DNA of 64,000 bases from Pyricularia pennisetigena (Eukaryota > Ascomycota > Sordariomycetes > Magnaporthales > Pyriculariaceae): the NCBI RefSeq assembly GCF_004337985.1, contig NC_043744.1:498730-562729 (forward strand). The letters run 5' to 3'. Position 1 is the stretch's first letter; the number at the start of each line of letters is the position of its first letter. Position numbers and translations under genes: made by a program. Shown here piece after piece: positions 48,178 to 59,258 of this stretch. The notes beneath the pieces are model-generated. The model worked only from the letters and a program-made list of their open reading frames with translations, was not told the origin of the DNA and did no database searches.

Positions 48178-50035
48178 ATGTGGTGGGTTGCAATCCTCTC
48201 CTGTGGTGGTCTATGGACAAAGATAAAAGGCATTAATGGTCGGTTTTCTTTTACTAACATGACGGACGGAATCATCAGGGGATACGGAAGACAACCTCGC
48301 AACCTGGCCGAGCTCCTAGCCGACCTGACCCGCCGGGACCGTGGCGGTGACCTGGAAACCCGCTCCGACTCATCCAAGAGCTCTGTCGCGGAGGCCGCTA
48401 TACTACCATCAGCGCCAATCGTTGTTCCTGGGGGGATTATCAACCCGGTCGCGGGGAGACCGGCGGCCCCCGTCATTAGCATTCCAGGATTCGGAACCGT
48501 CCCTTCTAATGGCATCCCCGCTGCTCCGACCGCACCGCTTCTACCGTTACCACGCCCCTCGCGGGCACCATCAGCTTCTCCACAGCCCTCGAGACCACCT
48601 GTTGCGCCGTCTCAGTCCCCAAGGCCATCCGCATCTTCCCTGCCGCCAAGTCAACCTGCCGCACCGTCGTCACAGCCTCCGAGACAACCTGCCACACCGT
48701 CGTCACCACCCCCGAGGGATTCTGCTACACCGTCATCACCGCCTCCGAGGCAACCTACTGCACCGCCATCACAGCCTCCTAGGGAATCTCCTACACCGTC
48801 GTCACCACCCCCGAGGGATGCTGCTACACCGTCATCACCGCCTCCGAGGCAACCTACTGCACCATCATCACCGCCTCCGAGGGAATCTCCTACACCGTCG
48901 TCACCACCGTCGAGGCAGCCTGAACCCACCAGGCCGCCGGTGATGGCACCGGTACAGCCGAGTCTACCTCCTACCGAAAACGTACCGGTCACTAGCCAAA
49001 TACCTTTTAGCAGCATGCTACCGAGCAGCAATGCACCGGTCGCCCCGAGTGAGACAGATGGGGCTGTTGCTTCACCGGGAAGAGAGGCCTCCATGGACGG
49101 GCGGTCTGCCAACAATGGATCGCGGCAGATTGCCATCCTAGCCAGCTCGATTGGTAAATTATTTTCCTTTTTTTTTTTCTTTTCTCTTCTCCTTTTTTCT
49201 ACACGCTGATGGAAAACAAAGTATCAGCCTTGTCTTGGTAATTGAGACTAACCGAAAATCCCCCCCTCTTTCAGTTGGCGCCATGCTGCTGGCAGGTCTT
49301 GTAGCAATGTTCTGTATACGGAAAAACAAAAAGGAAAGAAAGGCTCGCGAGGCACACGCTGGCGCGTTGCCAAAGCACGCCAAGGCCGGGTCCATCTCGG
49401 GGTCCATCTCGTACCCAGTCCAAGAGGGAGGTAGCTCAGGCCCCTGGACGCCACCGCTGAGAAAGCCGACCGATGCGACTCCTAGGGCTGCGCCGGTGGC
49501 AGCCGCAGCTTGGCCAATGGGCCAGACCAACAGCCGCAACTCGATGGAGTCAGGGTCCCTCGACGACAAGCAGTACCTTGCCTACCAGAACCTAGTCGGT
49601 AACGCCGAGAACCAGATCACGCCTCCGCCAGCAGTCGCACAGGGCCCAGCGTCACGGATGCCCGGTTCACGGGACACTCGATATCTGTCCGCTTCGTCTG
49701 CCGACCCTTACGAGCAGATCAACGGGCGATACAGCGAGTGGCCGGCAATGCCTTCGGTCCCGAACCCCGACGGTGGCGGTAATGCCCAGAACCAGGTTAC
49801 GGTTCCGATAGGCTACGCGCAAACGACAGCAGCCCAGCCACCGCAACAGCCTCGCAACATGGATCAGTATGCGCAGACGGCTCGAATTAATCAACACTAT
49901 TCCGCGGCGGAGAGACAGATGTTTGCGCCCTCGTACCACCAGCCGGGGGTTCAACGTGCTTCAGTAGCCCCGCCTAGTCCGTTGTTCTTCAAGCTAGACA
50001 ACCAGGGAAACCTTGGGCCTGAGAGCAGGAGGTAA
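48178..50035 (+). CDS. Pro-rich repeat single-pass membrane protein
   Basis: Exons 48178-49153 and 49275-50035 encode up to 578 residues; the junction splits a Val codon at the start of the membrane helix (about residues 318-340, VGAMLLAGLVAMFCI), which is followed by a basic stop-transfer stretch. The extracellular part contains eight 11-residue units of the type xxTPSSPPPRx (48652-48915). The cytoplasmic tail is long, polar and Gln/Asn-rich. The start is uncertain: a perfect TACTAAC branch-like element followed by CAG at about 48253-48280 suggests a first intron within the region I include as coding, so the true N-terminus and signal peptide may differ. In the repeat region the open frame is not the one with the best codon bias (see findings). 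Function is unknown; a wall-spanning sensor or anchor is possible. Confidence 0.65.
48652..48915 (+). repeat. 33-bp tandem repeat, eight units
   Basis: Eight 33-bp units run head to tail. The last six form two nearly identical 99-bp triplets (48718-48816 and 48817-48915), showing recent expansion by unequal exchange or slippage. Confidence 0.85.
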
Positions 50036-52056
50036 AATAATTTTGCGACAACTGGTTTAAAATCCCCAGGGGGGGTTTTGGTCCCTTGGTTGGTTTTAAG
50101 CATTTACACTTATTTTCTTTTGTTTATCAATTTTTATTCATGAAATTATTATTCTATTCACCCATCTACTCTGGCACAGAGGCTCAGGAGATATAAGCGA
50201 TACAGGAGCGGCCACCATCCGCCAGTCTTGTAACAATATTACTTTCCTATAGATACCACGGTCCTTCCCGGCACACAGCACTGCACATCTGGCGTTTCTT
50301 TTGGTACAACAGTACAGTTTGAAACTGCGGCGATGTCAAAGTCACAATACCCATCTCTGTATATTGAGTTTTTTTTCTTTCTTTTTCTTTGTTTAAGTTT
50401 CTTTTTATCAGGTAAAAGTGTATGACAAAGCTTGGTTATCTGTGGCTTGAAAGCAATTTGAGAATAAAAAGCGATTCACTGTTCGTTGGACTCAAGCCTC
50501 TCACCTTTCATGATTGATTTACAAGATCTATTGCTCGTCCAAACGGCCTCGTTTGCTGTGATGCTACCGTAGATGTCATGCTAAAGTCGGCGTATCCGAA
50601 AGTTTGAGTACAAGTGGGAGGGTTCTGCTCATTCGGGGTTTAGTAGAAAGCTAAGTTTGAGTGTGTGGACACGGATTTCATGTCGGTATAGGTATAACCA
50701 AACCTCCTCATGAGCAGAGTTCTGTTGGCCTTGTTTGCATTGATGATGACCACCAGTTTAGGGGGTCTGCGGGGCCGCCTAGAGGAAATGTGCCAGTCCC
50801 AAAGCAACATTGGATAGAGCGGCGATTGTTTCGGCGGCGAGAAATACACGCAGGGTTTTATCGCGAAGGATCCTGGTGAGCCCAAGTGACGTTCCTGAAG
50901 AGGAAGTCGCACGAGTGTTGTATACACAGTCAGTCCATTTGCCGAGATACCATGCGACGCCGCAGACATTCATGGGACGTCGTGGAGGAGCATCGAATGA
51001 AGGCATCGACGTGCGACGAGGTGGGGCTGTTATGGGGTGCAACCACCTCAGTTTCGCGAGTGAGAGCCTGCACAATCCAGTCGTGACTGCTTTAGCAGCT
51101 TGGGGAGCAATCAATTTAGTCACTGGACTCCCGAGTCTGGAGCCGGGGGGGAAACATGTGATCAATAACGTGTCACTTTGATGCTTCTGAAATGCCTTTT
51201 GTAGCCATGGAAATTTGAGGGAAGCAGGATATATACATCGAATATCATGCATCTGGTCATCATAAGCCTTTATCAGCTCGACATCCAGGTGCTTGGCGTG
51301 AGCTTATTGCCACAGAGTGACGAGGAGCCGTAGGGGATCTGTAAGTAGTAAATCTCTTCCAGGCCTTGTAGGGGTGAGTCAAACATAGGTTGGTCACAAG
51401 GACCCATGGTCGAACATGTACCTCTCAGTGATTGCTACGTTGCTAAGCCAGAGTCAATGAGTTGTTCCAAGCCCTACAGAAACATGATTGTTGCAAACAC
51501 CATGCAACTCCATCCGCCCGAGGACCCAGCTTCGATGTTCCTCTCCGAGAAGACATTAATCAGGCATCATGATCAGCAGAGAATCAACAAGTCCCGGGCC
51601 CATCTGGTCTGGAGAGGGGTTCCCTATCGACCGTATACATCCTCTTCGCTTCCCTGCTAGTAATGCAAGCACTCTCACCGGATATAGCAAGCTTCGAAAT
51701 ACCGTCTCCTCGGTGTGCTGAGTACCAGCAAGGACGCTACTCCATGTGCCGCATGTGAAGAGGCTAAGCTAGTGACAAAGACTCACGCTAAATCGTCTGT
51801 TTTTGTGTCGATCTATGCAGAAACAGCGGGGGGAAGACATAAACTACGAGGAACGAATATTTCTCCGCGCCCTTGGCAGTAAAGACCGCGGCAATCTGTC
51901 TCCGTATCGAGGCGGGCCGAGCGATGTGAAGGAAAGACAGTGACGGGACGGTTATGAGAGTAGGCACCAGTCAGTGTCTTTTACTCCTAATTTTCTCCCA
52001 TCGCCATACCCCGGATTGTGATCAGTACAGCAAGTTGCTAACGTTAACCACGCGAG
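50036..52056. other. Spacer without a recognisable gene
   Basis: The first 450 bp are AT-rich and likely 3' flank of the membrane-protein gene. Overlapping frames on both strands at 50640-51252 show no coding bias. A plus-strand frame at 51406-51660 has an ATG and 84 residues but no domain. Nothing is called. Confidence 0.4.
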
Positions 52057-52435
52057 CCTGTATACCCGCGGCGCTACAATAGCAGCATCCTGACCAACGA
52101 CGACCGGAAGGTCGACTTTGGCCGCTGGATGCTCCTAAGACCACTGCGTCAAGCCGCTGATGCAGACAATCACGTGCAGCGCGGACGGGGCGGCCCTTTC
52201 GTACGAGTGGCTGGACGGGCCCAAGGCGATGATGACCAGGGTCGGTGGACTGCGTCGGTGTCGCGACTTTGGCAAGATTCAAGACTGGGCGTTTGTCAAC
52301 CAGACATGTGAACATTGGGAATGGCGGGGCAAGGGTAGGAGGGGGAATGGGATAGCCAAGTGGTCGGGTTATGCCCAGGATCTGGTTCAATGGTGGAAGC
52401 CGACGGGGTGGTTTTATCCAGCAGACGAACCATAA
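52057..52435 (+). pseudogene. Frameshifted fragment of a UstYa/DUF3328-type protein
   Basis: The second frame (52139-52435) begins with a DHC motif and continues into a stretch typical of UstYa-family proteins: a Cys a short distance on (QTITC), a YEWLDGP segment, then RRCRDFGKIQDWA, and a Trp-rich end. The preceding codons in the adjoining frame (52057-52137, with a DDRKVDFGRW segment) look like the sequence that normally precedes that motif, but the two are one base out of register at about 52138. A TGCTAAC element and an AG just before 52057 resemble an intron end. The N-terminal membrane helix and the first His-x-x-His-Cys motif of the family are not found upstream. I read it as a decayed remnant. 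UstYa-type enzymes act on ribosomal-peptide and other secondary metabolites in fungi. Confidence 0.6.
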
Positions 52436-52903
52436 TGGCAGTTGTGATTGAACGAGTGATTATAACGTGATCTGTAATCTTGCACGTAACAGGATGGTAG
52501 ATATTGAACTTGGTAACGTTACATATTTCCTTCCACAAGAGCTCCAAACGCGCTACAAAGACACGTCAAAGAGCACATGGTCAAATGTGCTGTCACAAAT
52601 CCAAGATCGACTACGACCCCGCAGTGTTAACAAAAAATATTGTTAGAAGATGGAATGGATTGTTGTTGATTATTATAGCAAGGAGCTTCAACAGGCAAAG
52701 CATTAAAGAAAGAAAGAAGAAGAAAAAAAAAGTAATAATGAATGGCAATTAAGCCCGACGTGCGGTTTGGGAGAATCACAAGTACCACAAATCGAGGTAT
52801 ACATAGTAGGAGGATTGCAGGAATTCTGGAAACGAAAAAAAGAAAGAAAAATGGTACCCAGTCACAAAAAATTCCGAAAGAATGGCAATGAAGCCGGGGA
52901 TTG
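52436..52903. other. Spacer before tRNA-Lys
   Basis: No gene or repeat is recognised. There is an A-rich tract near 52707-52732. Confidence 0.4.
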
Positions 52904-53003
52904 AGCCCGACGGGAGGGTCGAACTCCCAGCCTTGAGAGTTGGAATATTCCGAAGAAATCCTGTAATAAGAGTCCCACGCTCTACCGATTGACCTAGCCA
53001 GGC
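52904..53003 (-). tRNA. tRNA-Lys(CUU) with intron
   Basis: On the minus strand the sequence folds as a tRNA. The acceptor arm GCCTGGC (53003 inward) pairs with GTCGGGC near 52905-52911, allowing G-U pairs. The D-arm region reads TAGGTCAATCGGTAGAGC and also serves as the A box. The anticodon stem TGGGA/TCTCA encloses a loop beginning CTCTTA with anticodon CTT. The T arm is GGGAG TTCGACC CTCCC and serves as the B box. An intron of about 27 bases lies one base 3' of the anticodon, the standard position. One D-stem pair is mismatched, which is unusual but tolerated. Confidence 0.88.
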
Positions 53004-54019
53004 AGGCGGATCAACCAATCAAGTAATTTGTGTGGCCCACGCAGAAATTTGGGGAGCATAATGTCGATAGCCTTAAAGTGGGACCAGGTCTAGCTCAATG
53101 TGGGGTCTGTAGTGTCTCTCGTGGACCAACCATGGCTTCCATGTCCAGTTTTACCCCAGAAGTGACGAGCGCATCCACTCTAAATGGTACCTTGTCCATT
53201 TTGTCTGACCTCACGTCGCGTGCTGCTTCTTTTCTTTGCCTCTTTGGCTGGTGAATTAGTTATCACCCCTTAAAGTTGGTTCCTGAACGTTTGCCACGTG
53301 CTCGCAGAGTTGCCGCCACGCGCGCCTTACCGAGACATATTTCCAACCCACTATTTAAATGCCCGCCACCACTGACCATTTATTACCTAAGACCTTTGGG
53401 TGTGTCGGCCCATGGTGAGACGCGCCGCTCACTTGGCAACATTTGCATGGGAATACTCGTGGCTCAAAGATGAATATCCAAATGATCCACCAGCAAAGAA
53501 AGAAGTTCGTGCCTTGTGTCGAAGAGGTTTGAATCAGTATGGGGGACCGACGGCGCATCCCGAGTTGTGGTTCATTTCCTCCACTTGCCATTCGCAAAGT
53601 ATCGGTGAGGTTTTGATCATGTCTGCCCTCTAAACCCGGATTCCAAGGTCATTTTTTTGGCAAAACAACGTGTCTGTGAGACTTGATTTTCTGGTAATGA
53701 TCTCTTTCTTTTCCTCAACCCTCCAAGGAGAGTGGTTGTGACGGTTCACAGGTTCATCTCCTCATGCTCACGTCTAGTCAATCTCTTGACCATCTTCGGT
53801 CCAGATGGCATACAGGAAAACGGCGCCTGCCTCTGCCGGAATTCTGGAGGTGTGATACTATATAAATGGGCTTGTGTAATCTGTCGTGCCAGCATCTAAA
53901 TGTCGCAATGCAAGGAAATCAATCAGTCTCGGATCAGTCTTTGACTTTGTTTTGTTTCTGCTCCTGGCTCCCTGATACACCAATCCGGTCTCTTTGTCTC
54001 CCAACCATCACCGCCCAAG
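53004..54019. other. Promoter region of the GH16 gene
   Basis: No gene is recognised; short frames at 53276-53633 are without coding bias. A core promoter element for the GH16 gene is listed separately. Confidence 0.45.
53859..53867 (+). promoter_or_regulatory. TATA box candidate for GH16 gene
   Basis: TATATAAAT is placed about 155 bp upstream of the ATG at 54020, a usual distance for a fungal gene with a roughly 100-base leader. Confidence 0.55.
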
Positions 54020-55236
54020 ATGCATGTACTCTCCCTCGGCGTCCTTGTCTCCCTCCTCTCCAGTTCCGTGTCGGCATGGAACGCTCCCACATACTCGGAC
54101 CTTCGCCTGGTCTGGCAGGATGCCTTTGCTGGCAGCCAGGGCTCAGCCCCTGACGCTGGTCGGTGGAACTACATCACAAACATCAACGTCAACAACGAGC
54201 TGCAGCGTTACACCACCGACTCGCGTAACCGGCAGCTCTCTGGAGGCGAGACTCTGCAGATTGTGCCCTGGTACACCAACAACGAGTGGACGTCGGGCCG
54301 CATCGAGTCCAAGTACACCTTTACGCCGGCGTACGGAAGCATCACGGTCGGCGAGGCCCGCCTCCGCTTCGGGGACAACCCCACCAGCCAGAAGAAAGGC
54401 ATCTGGCCCGCCTTTTGGCTTCTCGGAGACTCGCTCCGCTCGGGCACCCCCTGGCCGCAGTGCGGCGAAATCGACATCCTGGAGACGGTGAACGGCGCCC
54501 TGACTGGCTACGGAACCGTGCACTGCGACGTGTACCCGGGAGGCATCTGCAACGAGCCGAGCGGGCTGGCTGGCACCACATCCATTCCGGACCAGGGCTG
54601 GCACACGTGGCGCGTGCAGTTTGACCGCCGTGCCGGTTCCTGGCGTGACGAGACCATCACGTGGTTCATTGACGGCCGACAGTTTTTCCAACTAAACGGG
54701 GCCCGGATCGGCAACGAGGGGGTGTGGAATTCCCTGTGCCACTCGCCACTCTACTTCATCCTGAACTTGGCTGTTGGAGGCACATGTGAGTACCACCCAG
54801 ATCGGCGTTTTTTTTTTTTTTTTTCTCCTTTTCTTCTTCGTTGTGCCTCTTGCCCTGCGGGATCCCGTCATCATTCACGGGGACTTCCGCTTTTTGCAAC
54901 CAAAGTGACAGTCTTATTTGCACAAGCCGTAAAAGAAAGAGAAAAAAAAAACGCTATTACGTCTCATGTTTGGCAAAATGTTGCAAAATCATCGAGATCC
55001 ACTCAAGCTTTCGTTTAGCGACGACGACACGAATAAGTTCCCGTTATAAACAGACACACATACACACACACACTCTCTCTCTCTCTTTTCTCTCTTTCTC
55101 TCATCTACACACATCGATTTAACTCTCGCTGACCGTTCATCGTCCCATAGTTCCCGGCAACCCTGACGGAAACACTCTTGACGGCTGGGGGAGCATGATG
55201 GAGGTTGGCTATGTGGCTCACTATGTTGGAATCTGA
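54020..55236 (+). CDS. Secreted GH16 endo-beta-glucanase-like enzyme
   Basis: Exons 54020-54785 and 55151-55236 encode 283 residues. The intron starts GTGAGT, ends TAG and at 365 bp is the longest in the window. Residues 1-19 are a signal peptide (MHVLSLGVLVSLLSSSVSA). The GH16 fold motifs are present: NNELQRYT after the first strands, SGRIESKYTF, GIWPAFWLLG, and the catalytic signature EIDILE (nucleophile Glu, assisting Asp, acid/base Glu) near residue 154. The second exon supplies the final strands (WGSMMEVGYVAHYVGI), so the enzyme looks complete. The NNELQ and GIWPAFW context is like laminarinase or endo-1,3(4)-beta-glucanase members. It should act outside the cell on beta-glucan of fungal wall or plant origin. 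No carbohydrate-binding module or GPI signal is seen. Confidence 0.92.
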
Positions 55237-57285
55237 TTTCAGCCCAGTTTTCACGCTTATTTGGTAGTTAGGGCAATCGGAGCTGGCGTGCATTTCAGGG
55301 TTTCCCTTCCCCACAGCCGACGTTCCGTCGAGCATTTGAGTATCATTATTGGATTGATCCCATCACCACTACTGCGCCTGCCAGGTGGTGCGACAGAAAT
55401 TTGAGCATATACCCCTTTCCTCTCTTTCTCTTTCTCTTTCTTTGTTTCTCTTCGTCTGCCAAAATGCTTGGCAACCCATTTTGTCAACAGACTGGGCGGA
55501 AATGCCAGCTGTGAATCTACATATCTTTTAGCCGCAAGAGGGTGGATTTTCGGCCCAAGTTTATACTTAGGTATCACTAGACCCTTTACGAACTAGCCAG
55601 TGCTGCAAGACTCTATTGATGCTGTGACGGGGCAAGTCTCAAAGGGCCAGGTCTTGTTTTATCAGGTTTCTTTTTTTTCTTTTTTTTCTCTCTCTCGCCT
55701 CGAGGGCCTCGTCAGACTGCTGCGAGTTATCTCCGCGTCGAGCCTTTTCCCCGGGCGAGAAATCTAGATTTCCAATTTCGTCACTTCTACTACGTGTCTA
55801 GTAAAAACTTGCTTCTTTTGACAGGATCCAGAACCCGTTCGCTACCGTATAACATATTCTATACGAAGCGAGGCGCAGGCAGGCAAATACGGAGAGGCAA
55901 GTCACAGCTTGCCTAAACCAGGTCTATTACAGTTATAGAATTAGGAATGGTAACCAATAGCAGACTAACAACCAGATTGACGATGCCTTGGCGGTTTTCT
56001 TTTTACTGAAGCGTGTTGTTTGACAAAAATGCTGCCGCTGCTGCTTCTNNNNNATGAAGCGCGCGGCTGCTGCCAAAACAGAGAATTGTAAGAGGCCCCG
56101 TCCAGCGTCTGTCTCTTGGTCTGCAAAGCCGTTTTTGGCTGTTTGGCTGCTAGTCAACTGGGTTGACTCCCGGATATTTAGTGACAAATCTTAGATTCAA
56201 AGCTTAAATTGTTTGCCACGACACATATCCGTTCCTACCACCGCAGCGACCTACCTATTTGGAAATCGTCATTGGCAGAGACCGGGTAGTGGCCTCTGAA
56301 CTGCGTTGGGACGAAATACTGGGTAGGCGCTACTGGGTACACCGTATATAGTTATTTCACCCAATATACCTCTTGGTGAGTAATAAAATATTTTCAAGAC
56401 AGCGAAATGTAGCACAGTGCAAAGAGATCAGAGACCAAATTCTATCGTACTCGATTGGCTAGAGCTTAAAAGATGGACCAATACCTCACATGTCGGACGC
56501 CAATCAGGCCTGGGCCATCCCTCACCCGAGACCAAAGCCAGCGTCTCTACAACCGTCTGATAAGGTCGACCTCAAGACAACTCTAAGTGAGTTGTATGCC
56601 ACAGCGGCTGATCTTATATTCGGCGCCCGACAAGGGTATGTCCTAGGATCATGCTGTTGTGCGTCAACAAAAATTTCCCGAAACGACATGGGGCGTAGCT
56701 TTTTTGGCTAGTTACCCGCCACGGTTGGCTTTTGCGCAAGTCTTCAGAGATGTTTCCAGCCTACGGTTGTGTGTTGCGGGTTCAAAGGCTACAGACCATA
56801 CGAGTATCGGCCTAATCACGTACGGAACAAAAGCATCTTTTTTTTTTTTACGTTTATGGATTCGTTCGCAAATTTCCCCTAGGACAACATCAACGAGATG
56901 AACAGCTGCGGTCTAGATATATTGGGTCTGTAGGCCTTCAACTATTCATATATTCCCGTCGCCCCTCATCACCTCGATGTTGAGAGGGGCTATGCTTTTG
57001 CTGAAAAAAAAGTCCAACTGTACCATCACACCAAGTGATCACTGTCTGTCATTCACCGGTATCATTTTCTTTTCTTCTGTGATAATTTTAGCAGCGCAAC
57101 CAAATGGTGGACCTTCGAACGTATGCCTAACGATCCTGTCACGGCTCGAGATCACGCAACTGGAATGGGACTCTTATGATCGCCAGCGGCCTGGACCTTG
57201 ATCTTTTCTGGAACACGATAGACCGAAACAGACTCAATCAGCAAAGGCAGCACAGAAACAGACACGTTTGCATGTCTCGCTGCCC
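55237..57285. other. Spacer with small assembly gap
   Basis: Five undetermined bases lie at 56049-56053. A plus-strand frame at 56490-56711 and an overlapping one at 56659-56901 could be debris of a gene, but I recognise no domain. CT-rich tracts are near 55418-55450 and 55668-55700. Confidence 0.4.
56049..56053. other. Assembly gap (5 N)
   Basis: Five undetermined bases are flanked by CTG/GCTGC-rich sequence that may have hindered assembly. Confidence 0.99.
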
Positions 57286-59258
57286 ATGATGGCGTCCTCA
57301 CGACTTTTCTTCACCATGATTCTTTCTCTGTTGCTCTTAAATGCCCGGCTGGCCATCGCCAAGACGCAGGATCATACCAGTCTGACGTTTGCTAATATCA
57401 CCGGCTGCGCGGTATGATGATCCTCTCTCTCCTTTGTGGTGTGATGCCTGGACGGAGCAAGGTTGGGTTGGGTTGGGTTGGGTTGGGCTAGACAGAGCTG
57501 GCACTGATATTGTCATAAAAAGGCCTCGTGTTTGCATAACAGCACCACACGATTCTGTACCGTCGACGACGCTCTCTGTCTGTGCACGAGTCCCGGCTTC
57601 ATTGCCGATTGGAATGCATGCACACACAGCAGTTGCTCCCCAAAGGACGTTCTCACGTCGCGCCGCGTTCAGGCTGCCGTCTGCCATTTTGATCACCCCG
57701 ACAAGACTGGTGAAGAAACCGCGGTGGCTTTGGTGTTGTTCGTCATCGTGGCGTTGTCGGTTGCCCTTCGGCTTGCTTCGAGGAGGGTGGCTCGAGAGTT
57801 TTTCATTGATGACGTTCTCATCTACCTGGCGACCGTGACGTCTGTCGCGTTGCTGGTGCCACACTTGATTGCCATCCAGAATGGATTCGGCAAGCACTAC
57901 TACGATCTTCCGGACGGGGCCATGACGAGGATTGTTGAGCCCAGTAAGAGCATTATTCTTATTATTGTTATTTTTATTGTTATCATCAACATCATCATAA
58001 TCATCATCATCCATGGATGGGGTTTGTTTCTTTCCAAAGCACAGACTAGACTAACATGAACATGACCAACACAGTCTACATACTCGAAAACTTTTATATC
58101 GTCACACTCACGTTCATCCGCATTTCCATCCTCTGTCTTTACCTGCGCCTTTTTTACCACTTTGGGTGGTTCCGCGCCCTCATAATAGGGACCATCCTCA
58201 TTGTTGTCATCGCCAACGGTACCGTTCTCGTCCTTACCGTCCTCTCGTGTCGTCCCATCGAACGAATATGGGACACACCGGGCCCTCGTGACGCCACCTG
58301 CATGGATGTGCACTCTCTCAGTACCGCGGTCGCCACCCTCTCCACCGCCGAGGACTTTTTGCTGTTACTGCTGCCACTGATGCCCATGCTGGTCGACAGA
58401 CTCAACAGGCCACCGACGCCCGGCTTTCTCGTCCCGCTGCGCAGCAGAGCATATGTCATCGGCATGTTTGCCGTTGGCGCCTTGGCGGCCACAGCTTCGG
58501 CCTACAGGCTGGACACGTTGCTGCGGATCGGCGAATCGTCCGACCCGAGCTGGGACTACGTCCCAGTTGCCCACTGGTCCCTGTTGGAGTTCACGGCCGG
58601 CGTCGTAGCCGCCTGCCTCCCTGCGATCCGAACCCTGGCACATATCGTCTTGAAGAGGAGGGGCATCACCTGGCTGGAGGACGACGACGAGGAGACCCGC
58701 GGTACTGTCTACTACATCCGAGACGGCGCCAAGGTCAAGGAAACCTCGCCCGGAACCACCACGGCCGACCCCGAGGCCGTCGAGAACCAGCGAATCAGCA
58801 AGCAGTACAAGCGCGCCTCGTGGGTCGCCAGCTCAAAGTCGCTGGCTTTGTCGAGACCCGCCGCCGTTTACTGCCACCCGGCCTTTGACGGTTGGGAGGA
58901 GAGCGAGGCGCCTTCCCCCGCCGAGGGGGTGGAGACGACGACTACCACCACCACCACCACTAACACCATCACTACTACGCGACACAACTCACAGGGGCAC
59001 TCTGAAGTCAAGTCGACCGTCGCCCACCACGTGCCCAGGCGGGAAAGGAAGAGTAGTACGAAGGACAAGGATGCTCCCATCATCACGGTGACCGAGCTCG
59101 AGGTTGAGCCTGTCCCCGGCGCAAAGAAGAAATGGAACTGGAGGGCAATGTTCCAGTCACCGAGTGCGGATAGGAGGAGAGAGGACCATGCCGAGGAGTC
59201 TGAGGATGATACAGTCGATGAGCCTCCAAAGGATTGGAGGCATAGTAACTGGGGTTGA
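57286..59258 (+). CDS. CFEM-domain Pth11-like G-protein-coupled receptor
   Basis: Three exons rebuilt by splice sites, 57286-57411, 57523-57943 and 58075-59258, encode 576 residues in frame. The first exon is short and gives a signal peptide (FFTMILSLLLLNARLAIA) and the first CFEM Cys (NITGCA). The acceptor at 57523 adds ASC, and the exon continues with RFC, ALCLC, WNAC, SSC and AAVC, so all eight CFEM cysteines are present. Seven membrane helices follow, starting ETAVALVLFVIVALSV; the loop REFFIDDVLIYLA is typical of the fungal rhodopsin-like domain. The C-terminal tail of about 150 residues is cytoplasmic, with a Thr run and many basic and acidic residues. Founding member Pth11 of Magnaporthe senses surface cues for appressorium formation. 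Function here is inferred from architecture. Confidence 0.88.
57461..57487 (+). repeat. GGTTG pentamer array inside an intron
   Basis: Five tandem GGTTG units plus GG lie in the first intron of the CFEM receptor gene. The unit is G-rich but differs from the usual fungal telomere hexamer TTAGGG. Confidence 0.85.

Noticed and set aside
48341..48943. A third overlapping plus-strand frame through the Pro-rich repeat, reading His/Arg/Leu-rich units.
   Set aside because: It has no start context, poor codon bias and no link to the membrane helix; only the frame from 48178 connects to the transmembrane exon.
56490..56901. Two overlapping frames that might be remains of a gene.
   Set aside because: No domain is recognised and the frames overlap without a credible splice site, so they are mentioned only in the spacer entry.
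57461..57487. GGTTG array considered as an interstitial telomere repeat.
   Set aside because: The unit is a pentamer and differs from TTAGGG; it sits inside an intron and looks like a simple repeat.
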